The notes beneath the pieces are model-generated. The model did no database searches and was not told the origin of the DNA. It saw only the letters and a program-made list of their open reading frames with translations. 39,911 nt of DNA from an uncultured Acetatifactor sp. (GTDB lineage Bacteria; Bacillota; Clostridia; Lachnospirales; Lachnospiraceae): NCBI GenBank assembly GCA_934436435.1, contig CAKSAN010000020.1, positions 1 to 39,911 on the forward strand, in the 5' to 3' direction. Made by a program: the position numbers and the translations under genes. Shown here in pieces: positions 8,240 to 16,874 of this stretch (the stretch's first letter is position 1; the number at the start of each line of letters is the position of its first letter).

Positions 8240-8792
8240 GGTAATCAGGGAAAACGATTATATTACAACACGCTGGAGCGGCGGAACGACTTCACAGATC
8301 ATGATATGGCCGGAGGATGCGGTATTTTCCCAACGTGAATTTGAGTGGCGCATCAGTAGAGCAACGATGAAGAACGGAGAAAGCAAGTTCACCCGGATGG
8401 ACGGTTTCCACAGGGAACTTTATATGATGACAGGGGAGACCGTTCTGCATTTTCCACAGGAAGAAAAAGAGATGAAACCCGGAGCCATCATACGTTTCAA
8501 CGGGGAAAGCGAGATCCGGTCTGTCGGCGGTGGAACCGATCTGAATCTGATCATGAAAAATGGTGTGGACGGATGCCTGGAGGAAAAGGAATTCGAGGCG
8601 GGAGACACGGTGACAACACAGAAGAATCGTGGGTGGAAGCAGTGTCTGATCTATATCGTCTCCGGACAAATTGCGGAAAAAGAGCTGGAGCTCACAGCGG
8701 GAGAAAGTATATTCATTCCTTCGGACAGCGGTGATAAGATGGCTTTGACGGCGAAGGAGAAGACAAAAGCAGTGCTATTCTATATTTTTTAG
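8223..8792 (+). CDS. hutD: HutD-family protein
   Basis: A 189-residue bicupin-like protein of the HutD family. Family signs are the N-terminal NDYITTRWSGGTTSQI, EFEWRISRATM and GFHRELYMM, with GGGTDLNLIMK in the second half. HutD is known from histidine-utilisation operons, where it is thought to limit pathway flux or protect against intermediates; its biochemical role is not settled. Start is ATG 8223 or 8229 (two codons apart), both inside the end of hutI, so translation is coupled. Its presence beside hutI strengthens the case that the operon handles an imidazolone-type intermediate. Confidence 0.88.
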   Translation: MTMNYKVIRENDYITTRWSGGTTSQIMIWPEDAVFSQREFEWRISRATMKNGESKFTRMDGFHRELYMMTGETVLHFPQEEKEMKPGAIIRFNGESEIRSVGGGTDLNLIMKNGVDGCLEEKEFEAGDTVTTQKNRGWKQCLIYIVSGQIAEKELELTAGESIFIPSDSGDKMALTAKEKTKAVLFYIF

Positions 8793-8825
8793 GATAGTAT
8801 CACAGAAAGTGGAAAGCGGGATAGA

Positions 8826-9674
8826 ATGAAAACCTTGGGATATTACAACGGAAAATTTGATGAAATTGAAAATATGCAGATTCCCATGAATGACCGGGTG
8901 CACTTTTTCGGAGACGGAGTCTATGATGCCACCTGCAGTAAAAACCATGTGATCTATTTATTGGAAGAACATGTGGATCGCTTTTACAAGAGTGCGGAGA
9001 AGATACAGATCGACGTACCCTGTTCCAAGGAGGAACTGACGCTGTTATTACAGGAAATGCTTTCTAAGGTGGAAGGAGATACCTTATCTGTCTATTGGCA
9101 GGTAACCAGAGGAAGTGGATACAGAAAACATGAATTCCCGGAGGGGAAAGCCAATCTATGGATCATGATACGACCATGCGTTTTGCGGGATCTCAAAGAG
9201 AAGATTGGGTTGACTTGCATGGAGGATGTACGATATCTGTATTGCAATATCAAGACACTCAATCTGATTCCCAACGTTATGGCAGCGCAGAAAGCTGCAA
9301 AGAAGGGATGCTTTGAAACCGTGTTCCATCGGGGAGACCGTGTTACGGAATGCTCCCACAGCAACATAGCCATATTACATAACGGAAGTCTGCAGACCCA
9401 TCCGGACGGACCGTTTATTCTGCCGGGGATAGCGAAGAATCATTTGCGGAAAGCCTGTAGAAAGCTGGGAATACCGGTAATAGAAAAGCCCTTTTCCCTG
9501 GAAGAAATGATAAATGCGGATGAAATTCTGGTTACCAGCTCCAGCAACTTCTGCCTGACAGCAGACTCCTTTGAAGGAATGCCTGTGGGAGGGAAAGCAC
9601 CGGAACTGGTAGAACAGCTGCAGAAGGAATTAACCGATGAATTTCTGAAGTATTGTCATGTCTCCGGTGCATGA
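8826..9674 (+). CDS. dat: D-amino-acid aminotransferase (class IV, PLP)
   Basis: A 282-residue fold-type IV transaminase. The PLP lysine is Lys143 in YCNIKTLNLIPN and the phosphate-site Glu175 is in RVTECSHSN. Tyr33 (GDGVYD) and the Arg100-x-His102 pair in GYRKHEFP match the carboxylate trap of D-alanine/D-glutamate transaminase and separate it from branched-chain (IlvE) members. The expected reaction is D-amino acid plus 2-oxo acid exchange, for example D-glutamate to 2-oxoglutarate. It is last in the catabolic operon, 33 bp after hutD, with only a weak ribosome site. Its 3' end overlaps the convergent CYTH gene by 19 bp. Confidence 0.9.
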   Translation: MKTLGYYNGKFDEIENMQIPMNDRVHFFGDGVYDATCSKNHVIYLLEEHVDRFYKSAEKIQIDVPCSKEELTLLLQEMLSKVEGDTLSVYWQVTRGSGYRKHEFPEGKANLWIMIRPCVLRDLKEKIGLTCMEDVRYLYCNIKTLNLIPNVMAAQKAAKKGCFETVFHRGDRVTECSHSNIAILHNGSLQTHPDGPFILPGIAKNHLRKACRKLGIPVIEKPFSLEEMINADEILVTSSSNFCLTADSFEGMPVGGKAPELVEQLQKELTDEFLKYCHVSGA

Positions 9675-10162
9675 TGCAGTTCCAACGCCAGATAAGAATT
9701 GTGATACTCTTTGCAGTAAGTCACGTCCTTGTCAAACCATGCGGGAGGGACAAATGCCTCCGCGGCTTCTTTGCTTCCGAATTCCACTTCCGCCATGATC
9801 AGAGGGGCAAAAGGAGCATCAAAGACATCCAGCTCAATGGTCAGGGAATAATCCGCAGGCGGTGTGGGGAAGCCCTCTTTGAAACCGGGATGCTCCAAAG
9901 GGATCAGATAGCGTCTCTTGGAGATCACGCTGCCGTCGGCTTTTTCCCGCAGATGATAATAGGAGGCCTCATTCAGCGGAAGATTGCTCTCGTCTCTGGC
10001 CATCATGCCGCTGCCCTTGTAGGTAAGATAATATTCATCATCCTGTTTTCTTGCCCTGACTACGGGATTGTAATTCAGATATACCTGTTCAATGTGATGT
10101 GAGGGATAACTTTCCAGATTGTCAGGTAGGGATTTCAGGGTAAACTTTCGCTCGATTTCCAT
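9656..10162 (-). CDS. CYTH-domain (triphosphate tunnel) protein
   Basis: A 168-residue protein starting with the CYTH signature EIERKF (2-7). Alternating charged strands such as RARKQDDEYYLTYKG, KRRYLIP, LTIELDVF and IMAEVEF fit the eight-stranded tunnel that binds triphosphate and divalent metals. Family members include thiamine triphosphatases, tripolyphosphatases and class IV adenylate cyclases; bacterial stand-alone copies are most often triphosphatases. It is transcribed against the catabolic operon and shares 19 bp with the end of dat. It has its own promoter at 10264-10293 and no obvious link to its neighbours. Confidence 0.9.
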   Translation of the reverse strand: MEIERKFTLKSLPDNLESYPSHHIEQVYLNYNPVVRARKQDDEYYLTYKGSGMMARDESNLPLNEASYYHLREKADGSVISKRRYLIPLEHPGFKEGFPTPPADYSLTIELDVFDAPFAPLIMAEVEFGSKEAAEAFVPPAWFDKDVTYCKEYHNSYLALELHHAPET

Positions 10163-10263
10163 AATGCCTCATTTCTGTATTTCCGGTATTTCCGTGGAAA
10201 ATACGGATTTCTTATTTGTATGTTTTTGTACGTTTGTACGTTGTCTGTTGCATGTACTCTCTT

Positions 10264-10293
10264 AGTATAACATGATATTTCCCCAAAATACAA
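10264..10293 (-). promoter_or_regulatory. Promoter of the CYTH gene
   Basis: On the minus strand TTGTAT (10293-10288) and TATACT (10269-10264) are separated by 18 bp, about 100 bp upstream of the CYTH start. The leader contains a short direct repeat of TTTGTACGTT-like sequence. Confidence 0.6.
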
Positions 10294-10416
10294 TGAATTC
10301 CGGTAACTATTCAGAACCTCATAAGCAAAATTGCTCTTTCAGAGCCTGCTTTTTGCCGATGGGGTTGCTTCGCCCTGTAAATAGTATCAAATCCTGCAAA
10401 TATCTGCCGTTTGGAA
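10294..10416. other. Intergenic stretch between divergent promoters
   Basis: Part of the 358-bp gap between the CYTH and DJ-1-like genes. I see no reading frame with a ribosome site. A small hairpin, GCTCT-TTC-AGAGC, is present. Nothing else can be supported. Confidence 0.4.
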
Positions 10417-10445
10417 TTGAATTACGGTTCTAAATTGTGTATACT
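10417..10445 (+). promoter_or_regulatory. Promoter of the DJ-1/gmd/fcl group
   Basis: TTGAAT (10417-10422), 17 bp, TATACT (10440-10445). The leader then holds an inverted repeat AAGTCA...TGACTT (about 10461-10479) before the DJ-1-like gene. Confidence 0.65.
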
Positions 10446-10520
10446 AATCATAACTGCGCGAAGTCAAAAATTATGACTTGCGGATGAGACAGGGAACGAA
10501 ACGGAAAGTGAGGTAAAACC

Positions 10521-11072
10521 ATGAGTAAGATAGCGATTTTTCTGGCAAATGGGTTTGAAGAAATAGAAGGTTTAACGGTAGTGGATATCTGCCGCAGATG
10601 TGGACTGGCCATTGATATGGTGTCCATTACGGAGGAAAAACAGGTGATGGGATCCCATAAGATTCCGGTGACGGCGGATATGACACTGTCTCAGGTGAAT
10701 TTCGAGGAATATGACTGTCTGGTATTGCCCGGCGGCGGACAGGGAACGAAGAATCTGGAGGCCTGCGAGCCTCTGATGGAGCAGATCGATGCTTTTTATG
10801 CAGCGGGAAAATATATTGCGGCGATCTGTGCGGCACCCAGCATTTTCGGACACAGAGGGCTTCTGAAGGGAAAGAGAGCATGCTCCTATCCCTGCTTTGA
10901 GGACCATCTGGAAGGAGCGGCAGTGACCGCAGGCCCTGTGGAAGTGGACGGCAATGTGATCACCTCCCGCGGAATGGGAACCTCCATTCCCTTCGGACTT
11001 GCTATCGCCGGTGTGTTCTGCGGACAGGACAAGGCGGATGCCTGTGCCCACTCCATTGTATTTCAGCCGTAG
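10521..11072 (+). CDS. DJ-1/PfpI-family protein (YajL-like)
   Basis: A 183-residue cytoplasmic protein of the DJ-1 family. The nucleophile-elbow cysteine is Cys103 in AAICAAPSIFG and the partner glutamate is Glu16 in GFEEIEG; LVLPGGGQGTKNL is also typical. Length and motifs fit the DJ-1/YajL branch, linked to oxidative or carbonyl stress and reported glyoxalase or deglycase activity; which activity applies is unsettled. It precedes gmd by 29 bp and probably shares its transcript. A functional link to GDP-fucose synthesis is not obvious. Confidence 0.9.
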   Translation: MSKIAIFLANGFEEIEGLTVVDICRRCGLAIDMVSITEEKQVMGSHKIPVTADMTLSQVNFEEYDCLVLPGGGQGTKNLEACEPLMEQIDAFYAAGKYIAAICAAPSIFGHRGLLKGKRACSYPCFEDHLEGAAVTAGPVEVDGNVITSRGMGTSIPFGLAIAGVFCGQDKADACAHSIVFQP

Positions 11073-11101
11073 GCAGCTGAAGAGAAAGACGAGGAAAGAG
11101 A

Positions 11102-12157
11102 ATGAAAAAAGCGTTAATTACAGGAATCACCGGACAGGATGGGTCTTATCTGGCAGAGTTCCTATTGGAAAAAGGATATGAAGTGCATGGACTGATCCGC
11201 AGATCTTCCATCAGCAATACCGGCCGTATCGACCATCTGATCCGGGAGGATAAGATCGTTCTTCACGGCGGAGATATGACGGATTCTACCAGTCTGGTAC
11301 GCATTATCGGAGAAGTCAGACCGGATGAAATTTACAATCTGGGGGCCCAGAGCCATGTGCAGGTAAGTTTTGAAGCACCGGAATATGCCGGAGATGTGGA
11401 CGCGCTGGGTGTACTGCGCATTCTGGAGGCAGTGCGTATGGTGGGACTGACCGAGACCTGTCGTATTTATCAGGCATCCACTTCCGAACTTTACGGCCGT
11501 GTGGAGGAGGTGCCCCAGAATGAGAACACCCCGTTCCATCCCTACAGCCCTTATGCAGTGGCAAAACAGTACGGATACTGGATCGTAAAGGAATACAGAG
11601 AAGCTTACAATATGTTTGCAGTCAACGGTATCCTGTTCAACCATGAATCCGAACGCCGCGGGGAGAATTTTGTGACCCGTAAGATCACACTGGCCGCCGG
11701 CCGAATCGCCTGCGGGATTCAGGAGAAGCTTTATCTGGGCAATCTGGATTCCAAGAGAGACTGGGGCTATGCGAAGGACTATGTGGAGTGCATGTGGCTG
11801 ATGTTACAGCACGACAAACCGGAAGATTTCGTGATTGCTACCGGCGTGCAGCATACAGTAAGAGAATTCACTACACTAGCATTCCATTATGCGGGAATCG
11901 AACTGGAATGGCAGGGCAGTGGTATCCATGAAAAAGGAATCAACAAAGCTAACGGCAAGGTAGTAGTGGAGGTCAGTGAAGCCTTTTACCGTCCCACGGA
12001 TGTGGTCAATCTGTGGGGAGACCCGACCAAGGCCCGCACAGTGCTGGGATGGAATCCCCAGAGAACCAGCTATGAGGAATTGTGCCGCCGGATGGCAGAG
12101 CACGATCTGAAGCTGGCGAAGGCCGAAGCGGTAGTGTTGAAGGAAACCGCGGAATAA
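11102..12157 (+). CDS. gmd: GDP-mannose 4,6-dehydratase
   Basis: A 351-residue short-chain dehydrogenase that converts GDP-D-mannose to GDP-4-keto-6-deoxymannose. The NADP-binding motif is GITGQDG (8-14). Catalytic residues are Thr127 in ASTSELYG and Tyr151/Lys155 in [30 protein letters not shown] and the [11 protein letters not shown] segment are characteristic of Gmd. AGGAAAG lies 6-8 nt before the ATG. With fcl 34 bp downstream it gives GDP-L-fucose for surface polysaccharide or glycoprotein; no glycosyltransferase is adjacent. Confidence 0.96.
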   Translation: MKKALITGITGQDGSYLAEFLLEKGYEVHGLIRRSSISNTGRIDHLIREDKIVLHGGDMTDSTSLVRIIGEVRPDEIYNLGAQSHVQVSFEAPEYAGDVDALGVLRILEAVRMVGLTETCRIYQASTSELYGRVEEVPQNENTPFHPYSPYAVAKQYGYWIVKEYREAYNMFAVNGILFNHESERRGENFVTRKITLAAGRIACGIQEKLYLGNLDSKRDWGYAKDYVECMWLMLQHDKPEDFVIATGVQHTVREFTTLAFHYAGIELEWQGSGIHEKGINKANGKVVVEVSEAFYRPTDVVNLWGDPTKARTVLGWNPQRTSYEELCRRMAEHDLKLAKAEAVVLKETAE

Positions 12158-12191
12158 CAGGAGAAATAAAGAGAGGAAGTACTGTAATATC

Positions 12192-13133
12192 ATGGAAAAA
12201 GACGCAAAAATATATGTAGCCGGTCACAAGGGAATGGTGGGAAGCGCTATTTGCAGAGCGCTTCAGAAAAACGGATATACCAATATCATCACCCGCAGTC
12301 ATAAGGAACTGGATCTGTGCAGACAGGATGCCGTGGAGGCTTTCTTTGCGGAGGAGAAGCCGGACTATGTGTTCCTGGCAGCAGCCAAGGTGGGCGGCAT
12401 CATGGCCAACAGTGAGGCACTGGCGGATTTCATGTATGAGAATATGATCCTGGAGATGAATGTGATCCATGCGGCATGGCAGAACAACTGCAAGAAGCTG
12501 ATGTTTTTGGGCAGTAGCTGTATCTATCCCCGTATGGCACCGCAGCCCATGAAGGAAAGCTGTCTGCTGACTTCCGAACTGGAGAAGACCAACGAGGCTT
12601 ATGCACTGGCGAAGATCTCCGGCCTGAAATACTGCGAGTTCCTGAACAGACAGTACGGAACCGATTATATCAGTGTCATGCCTACGAACCTGTACGGCCC
12701 CAACGACAATTATCATCCCACCCACAGCCATGTACTGCCGGCGCTGATCCGACGCTTCCATGAGGCGAAGGTGTCAGGGGCAAAGGAAGTGGTGTGCTGG
12801 GGAACCGGAACTCCCCTGCGGGAATTCCTCTATGTGGATGATCTGGCAGATGCCTGCGTGTATCTGATGAATACCTACAGCGGCAACGAGACGGTGAATC
12901 TGGGAACCGGCAAGGAACTGACCATCCGGGAACTGACGGAACTGGTGGCAAAGGTCGTAGGCTACACCGGGGAGATCAAATGGGATCCCAGCAAGCCGGA
13001 TGGAACTCCCAGAAAGCTTCTGGATGTCAGTAAGCTGGAGCGCCTGGGGTATCACTATACGACGGAACTGGAGGACGGTATCCGTCTGACTTATGAGGAT
13101 TTCCTCAATAATCCCATGCGTGCAGAGCGCTAG
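12192..13133 (+). CDS. fcl: GDP-L-fucose synthase
   Basis: A 313-residue epimerase/reductase that turns GDP-4-keto-6-deoxymannose into GDP-L-fucose using NADPH. Visible are the cofactor motif [11 protein letters not shown] (10-20), the catalytic residues Ser108 and Cys110 in LGSSCIYP, Tyr137 and Lys141 in EAYALAK, and His178 in [21 protein letters not shown] is also typical of the family. It directly follows gmd and completes the two-step pathway. GAGGAAG lies upstream of the start at usual distance. Confidence 0.96.
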   Translation: MEKDAKIYVAGHKGMVGSAICRALQKNGYTNIITRSHKELDLCRQDAVEAFFAEEKPDYVFLAAAKVGGIMANSEALADFMYENMILEMNVIHAAWQNNCKKLMFLGSSCIYPRMAPQPMKESCLLTSELEKTNEAYALAKISGLKYCEFLNRQYGTDYISVMPTNLYGPNDNYHPTHSHVLPALIRRFHEAKVSGAKEVVCWGTGTPLREFLYVDDLADACVYLMNTYSGNETVNLGTGKELTIRELTELVAKVVGYTGEIKWDPSKPDGTPRKLLDVSKLERLGYHYTTELEDGIRLTYEDFLNNPMRAER

Positions 13134-13174
13134 GATAGTATAGTGCCTGCCGGTGGCGGGTACGGAAGGACTGG

Positions 13175-14497
13175 ATGATTATCATGAATGATTTTCAGAA
13201 GACAGCAAAAGAAATGCTGGATTTTATAACCAAAAGCCCCACCTGTTTTCATGCGGCGGCCAATCTCGGAGAGATGCTGGAAAAAGCAGGTTTTCAAAAG
13301 CTGCGGGAAAACGAAGAATGGAAGCTGGAAAAGGGCGGACGGTATTACACGGAGCGCAATGACTCTTCCGTTATCGCGTTTGCCATTCCGGCGAAGGAGG
13401 CTGACATCAAAGGCTTCCATATGGCGGCAGCCCACAGTGATTCTCCCTGCTTTAAGATTAAGGAGAAGCCGGAACTGACAGTGGAAGAACATTATCTGCG
13501 GCTGAATACCGAAAAATACGGCGGCATGATCCTGTCCACGTGGCTGGACAGACCGCTCTCCGTAGCGGGCAGACTGGCTGTGCGCGGAGAAAAAGGCATT
13601 GAGAGCAGACTGGTGAATATTGATCAGGATCTCTGTGTGATCCCCAATGTGGCCATTCATATGAACCGGGAGATGAACAAAGGCGTGGAGTACAATCCCC
13701 AGGTGGATATGCTTCCTCTGTTTGCAGATGCGGCGTTTGATGCTGAAACGGTAGACGGACAGCCGGAGAAAACCACGCTGTTGGCAGTGGCGGCAGAGGC
13801 AGCAGGTGTGGACGCGGAGAAGATCCTTGGGGAAGACCTGTTCCTGTATACCCGGCAGGAAGGAAGATTTATAGGAGCAAAGGGTGAATTTGTATTGTCT
13901 CCGAGACTGGATGACCTGCAAAGTGCGTTTGCCCTGACGAAAGCTTTTACCGAGAGCCTTCCGACAGAGTATATCAATATCTGCGCGGTATTTGACAACG
14001 AAGAGGTAGGAAGTGGCACCAGACAGGGAGCGGATTCCACTTTTCTGGAAGATGTGTTGCAGCGGATCACCGAAGGTTTGCAGGAGAGCCGCAGCACGTA
14101 CCTGCGCTGGGTGGCAGACAGTTTCCTGATCTCCGCGGACAATGCCCATGCGGTACATCCCAACCATCCGGAAAAAGCGGACCCTACCAACCGCCCGTAT
14201 TTAAACGGCGGAATCGTCATCAAATATCACGGCAGCCAGAAGTACACCACAGATGGTATCTCGGCGGCAAGGATGAAAGATTATTGTGAACGGGCAAAGG
14301 TTCCTTATCAGACCTATGCCAACCGTTCCGACATTGCGGGAGGATCCACCCTCGGCAATATTTCCACTGCCCATGTATCGGTGTCCAGCGTGGATATCGG
14401 ACTGCCCCAGCTGGCCATGCATTCCGCTGTGGAGACCGCGGGCATGATGGATACGGAATATGCGGTGCGGGCACTGAAGGAATTCTGGGGAGAATAA
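13175..14497 (+). CDS. M18-family aminopeptidase
   Basis: A 440-residue cytosolic zinc aminopeptidase that trims N-terminal, preferentially acidic, residues from peptides. Family motifs are SPTCFHAAANL near the N-terminus, AAHSDSPCFKIK (metal His87 and Asp89), SPRLDDLQSAFA (bridging Asp), FDNEEVGSGTRQGADS (catalytic Glu pair) and the C-terminal HVSVSSVDIGLPQLAMHS. Start is uncertain: the ribosome-like GGAAGGA is 4 nt from the ATG at 13175 and 13 nt from an in-frame ATG at 13184. It follows fcl by 41 bp, with a GC-rich hairpin (CCTGCC-GGT-GGCGGG) between them. Confidence 0.94.
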   Translation: MIIMNDFQKTAKEMLDFITKSPTCFHAAANLGEMLEKAGFQKLRENEEWKLEKGGRYYTERNDSSVIAFAIPAKEADIKGFHMAAAHSDSPCFKIKEKPELTVEEHYLRLNTEKYGGMILSTWLDRPLSVAGRLAVRGEKGIESRLVNIDQDLCVIPNVAIHMNREMNKGVEYNPQVDMLPLFADAAFDAETVDGQPEKTTLLAVAAEAAGVDAEKILGEDLFLYTRQEGRFIGAKGEFVLSPRLDDLQSAFALTKAFTESLPTEYINICAVFDNEEVGSGTRQGADSTFLEDVLQRITEGLQESRSTYLRWVADSFLISADNAHAVHPNHPEKADPTNRPYLNGGIVIKYHGSQKYTTDGISAARMKDYCERAKVPYQTYANRSDIAGGSTLGNISTAHVSVSSVDIGLPQLAMHSAVETAGMMDTEYAVRALKEFWGE

Positions 14498-14526
14498 AAA
14501 TAATCCTTAAAAAAGTATAAAAAGCA

Positions 14527-14555
14527 TTGAATCTTTTGCACGAAAAGTGCATATT
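14527..14555 (+). promoter_or_regulatory. Promoter of the hemerythrin gene with internal hairpin
   Basis: TTGAAT (14527-14532), 17 bp, CATATT (14550-14555). A perfect inverted repeat TGCAC-GAAAA-GTGCA (14537-14551) fills most of the spacer and touches the -10, as a repressor site might. It could also be a weak terminator for the M18 gene. An A-rich tract with three AAAGATA(C/T) repeats follows to about 14600. Confidence 0.5.
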
Positions 14556-14615
14556 TAGAACGCAGGAAAAGATACAAAAAAGATATAAGAAAAGATACGA
14601 AAGAAGGTTGAGACG

Positions 14616-15017
14616 ATGTTTGAAATGAAACCGGAATACTATATCGGAATTGATATGATCGATCAGGAGCATAAGCAGCTGTTTGATTATGCCAATGAGG
14701 CTTATGAGCTGCTGCAGGAAGAGTTTACCCCGGATAAGTATGACAAGATCGATGCGATTCTGGAAAAACTGCGTGATTATACTGCAAAGCATTTTGCGGA
14801 CGAAGAAGCGTACATGGAGTCCATCCATTACAAGAAGATCTTCACCCAGAAGATCCAGCATCAGGAATTCATCAGCAAGCTGGATGAATTTATCGACCAG
14901 CATGAAGCAGATGACGGAAATCAGGAGGAACAGATCATGGATATACTGAATTTCCTGACGGACTGGCTGGTGAACCACATCCTGCATGTGGACGGACAGA
15001 TTCCGAAGGAAGCGTAG
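14616..15017 (+). CDS. Bacteriohemerythrin
   Basis: A 133-residue four-helix protein that would bind a di-iron site for O2 sensing, storage or detoxification in an anaerobe. Ligand positions are His19 (IDQEHK), His59 and Glu63 (HFADEE), His82 (HQEF), His121 and Asp126 (HILHVD). The spacings match typical single-domain hemerythrins. One expected ligand, the His four residues before His82, is Gln78 here (codon CAG), so the second iron would lack a His or use Gln. AAGAAGG and its own promoter lie upstream. It precedes the subtilase gene by 72 bp. Confidence 0.92.
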   Translation: MFEMKPEYYIGIDMIDQEHKQLFDYANEAYELLQEEFTPDKYDKIDAILEKLRDYTAKHFADEEAYMESIHYKKIFTQKIQHQEFISKLDEFIDQHEADDGNQEEQIMDILNFLTDWLVNHILHVDGQIPKEA

Positions 15018-15089
15018 AAGGTTTCCCAGAATGTTTTTCCTGCCGGGACATAAAATGTAGGAAACACAGGAATACAGACAGGGACGATA

Positions 15090-16868
15090 ATGGATCAGAA
15101 ACTGGAAAACATCCTGAATCTTGCATTGGAGACCCCGGAGGAAGAGCGGGAACAGACGGAAAGTCTGAATGTCGGCTACAGCGCGGAGACCCGCAGCTGG
15201 GAGCTGATCGTAAAATATCACGGCAGTCTGGACAGACTGCGGGAACAGAATATTGTGGTGGAGGAACTGATCGCCGGATATGCGATCCTTACGGTGCCGG
15301 AGGCTCTGGTGGATACGGTATCTGAGACCCCGGAGATCGAGTATGTGGAAAAGCCCAAGCGGTTTTACTACCAGCAGACGGATCCGGACGGTGCATCCTG
15401 TTTTCCACCGGTAACAAGAGGAACGCCTTTTCTGAACGGAAGAGGCGTTCTTTTGGCTGTACTGGATTCCGGCATCACCTGGGATCTTGGGGTGTTCCGC
15501 AAGGCGGATGGCAGTACAAGGATAAGGTATTTATGGGATCAGACAGTGCCGGGGGAAACGGACGATATGGGGTATGGAAAAACGCCGGACGGTTTTTCTT
15601 TCGGAACAGAATATACGGAAGAGGAGATCAATGCGGCATTAAATATGAGCGTACTGGAACGCTACCGACGGATCCCCAGCAGAGACCTGACAGGTCACGG
15701 AACGGCAGTGGCGGGGATCGCCGCCGGGAGAAGTGGGGACGGTCTCTATACCGGGGCGGCTCCCGAGGCGGAACTGATCGTGGTGAAGCTGGGACTTCCG
15801 AGAGAGGAAGGCTTTCCGCGGACCACGGAGATTCTGCGGGGAGTGACCTATGTACTGCGAAAAGCACAGCAGTTGAATATGCCCCTTGTCATCAATTTAA
15901 GCTTCGGCAACAGCTACGGTTCCCATGACGGAAGCTCTCTGTTGGAGCGTTTTTTAGACAATGCTTCCGAGATCGGCAGAACCGCGATCTGCGTGGGGAG
16001 CGGCAACGAAGGGGCTTCCAGAGGGCATTTCGCCGGAAATATAACGAGGGACAGCCGTGTGGAACTGGCCGTTGGAAATTATGAGAGAAGTCTGAATATC
16101 CAGCTGTGGAAAAATTACAGCGATGTGTTCCGGATCCGGCTGCAATCCCCGGGAGGTGAGGATGCGGAGCTGTCTACGAATATTCAGGGCGGAAAATATA
16201 CGCTGGAACTGGAACAGACCCGGATCCTGGTCTATCTGGGAGAGCCCCTGCCCTATGCGGTGGCACAGGAGATCTATCTGGATATGATCCCGGTGACAGG
16301 AAACTATATCAACGCGGGGATCTGGACGATCCGGCTGGAACCGGTAGTGACCGTAACGGGGCAATATTATCTGTATCTCCCGGCGGGAAGCGGTATGGGA
16401 GACAGCACGGGATTTTACCGTTCCACTCCGCAGGTGACACTGACGGTTCCCTCCACGGCAATGAAAGTGATCACAGTGGGAGCTTACGACCCGGTCTACG
16501 GTACCTATGCCGATTTCTCCGGCAGAGGCTATGCGGACAGTACCCGTACCATTGGCGTGGCGGCCGCAGGACTGACCAAACCGGATCTCGTAGCTCCCGG
16601 CGTGAATATCCAGGCACCGGATGTCTACGGCAGCTTTACTCCCGTGACCGGCACCTCCTTTGCCACTCCTATTGTCAGCGGTGCAGCGGTCCTTTTGATG
16701 GAATGGGGAATCGTCCGTGGAAACGATCCCTTCCTCTACGGGGAAAAGGTAAAAGCATATCTCCGAAAGGGCGCAAGACCTCTGCGGGGAGAGACGGAAT
16801 ACCCCAATGACCGGGTGGGGTATGGGAAATTGTGCGTGGCGGAGAGCTTCCCCAATACCATCGTTTGA
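15090..16868 (+). CDS. S8-family serine peptidase (Csp-like subtilase)
   Basis: A 592-residue subtilisin-like protease. The catalytic triad is visible: Asp126 in LAVLDSGITW, His203 in GHGTAVAGIAAG and Ser523 in GTSFATPIVSGAA; the oxyanion Asn lies in VGSGNEG. Residues 35-90 look like a short propeptide. About 200 residues of beta-rich sequence are inserted between the Asn and Ser blocks, as in the clostridial Csp germination proteases. There is no signal peptide, so it is cytoplasmic or spore-incorporated. Whether it processes a cortex hydrolase is inference; no sporulation gene is adjacent. It ends 6 bp from the convergent sensor gene, with no clear terminator between. Confidence 0.88.
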   Translation: MDQKLENILNLALETPEEEREQTESLNVGYSAETRSWELIVKYHGSLDRLREQNIVVEELIAGYAILTVPEALVDTVSETPEIEYVEKPKRFYYQQTDPDGASCFPPVTRGTPFLNGRGVLLAVLDSGITWDLGVFRKADGSTRIRYLWDQTVPGETDDMGYGKTPDGFSFGTEYTEEEINAALNMSVLERYRRIPSRDLTGHGTAVAGIAAGRSGDGLYTGAAPEAELIVVKLGLPREEGFPRTTEILRGVTYVLRKAQQLNMPLVINLSFGNSYGSHDGSSLLERFLDNASEIGRTAICVGSGNEGASRGHFAGNITRDSRVELAVGNYERSLNIQLWKNYSDVFRIRLQSPGGEDAELSTNIQGGKYTLELEQTRILVYLGEPLPYAVAQEIYLDMIPVTGNYINAGIWTIRLEPVVTVTGQYYLYLPAGSGMGDSTGFYRSTPQVTLTVPSTAMKVITVGAYDPVYGTYADFSGRGYADSTRTIGVAAAGLTKPDLVAPGVNIQAPDVYGSFTPVTGTSFATPIVSGAAVLLMEWGIVRGNDPFLYGEKVKAYLRKGARPLRGETEYPNDRVGYGKLCVAESFPNTIV

Positions 16869-16874
16869 CATGCA

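Noticed and set aside
9653..10102. Plus-strand frame opposite the CYTH gene
   Set aside because: The minus strand begins with the EIERKF signature and has its own promoter; the plus frame has neither.
13130..14167. Minus-strand open frame opposite the M18 aminopeptidase
   Set aside because: The plus strand encodes a clear M18 enzyme over the same bases; the antisense product has no recognisable motif.
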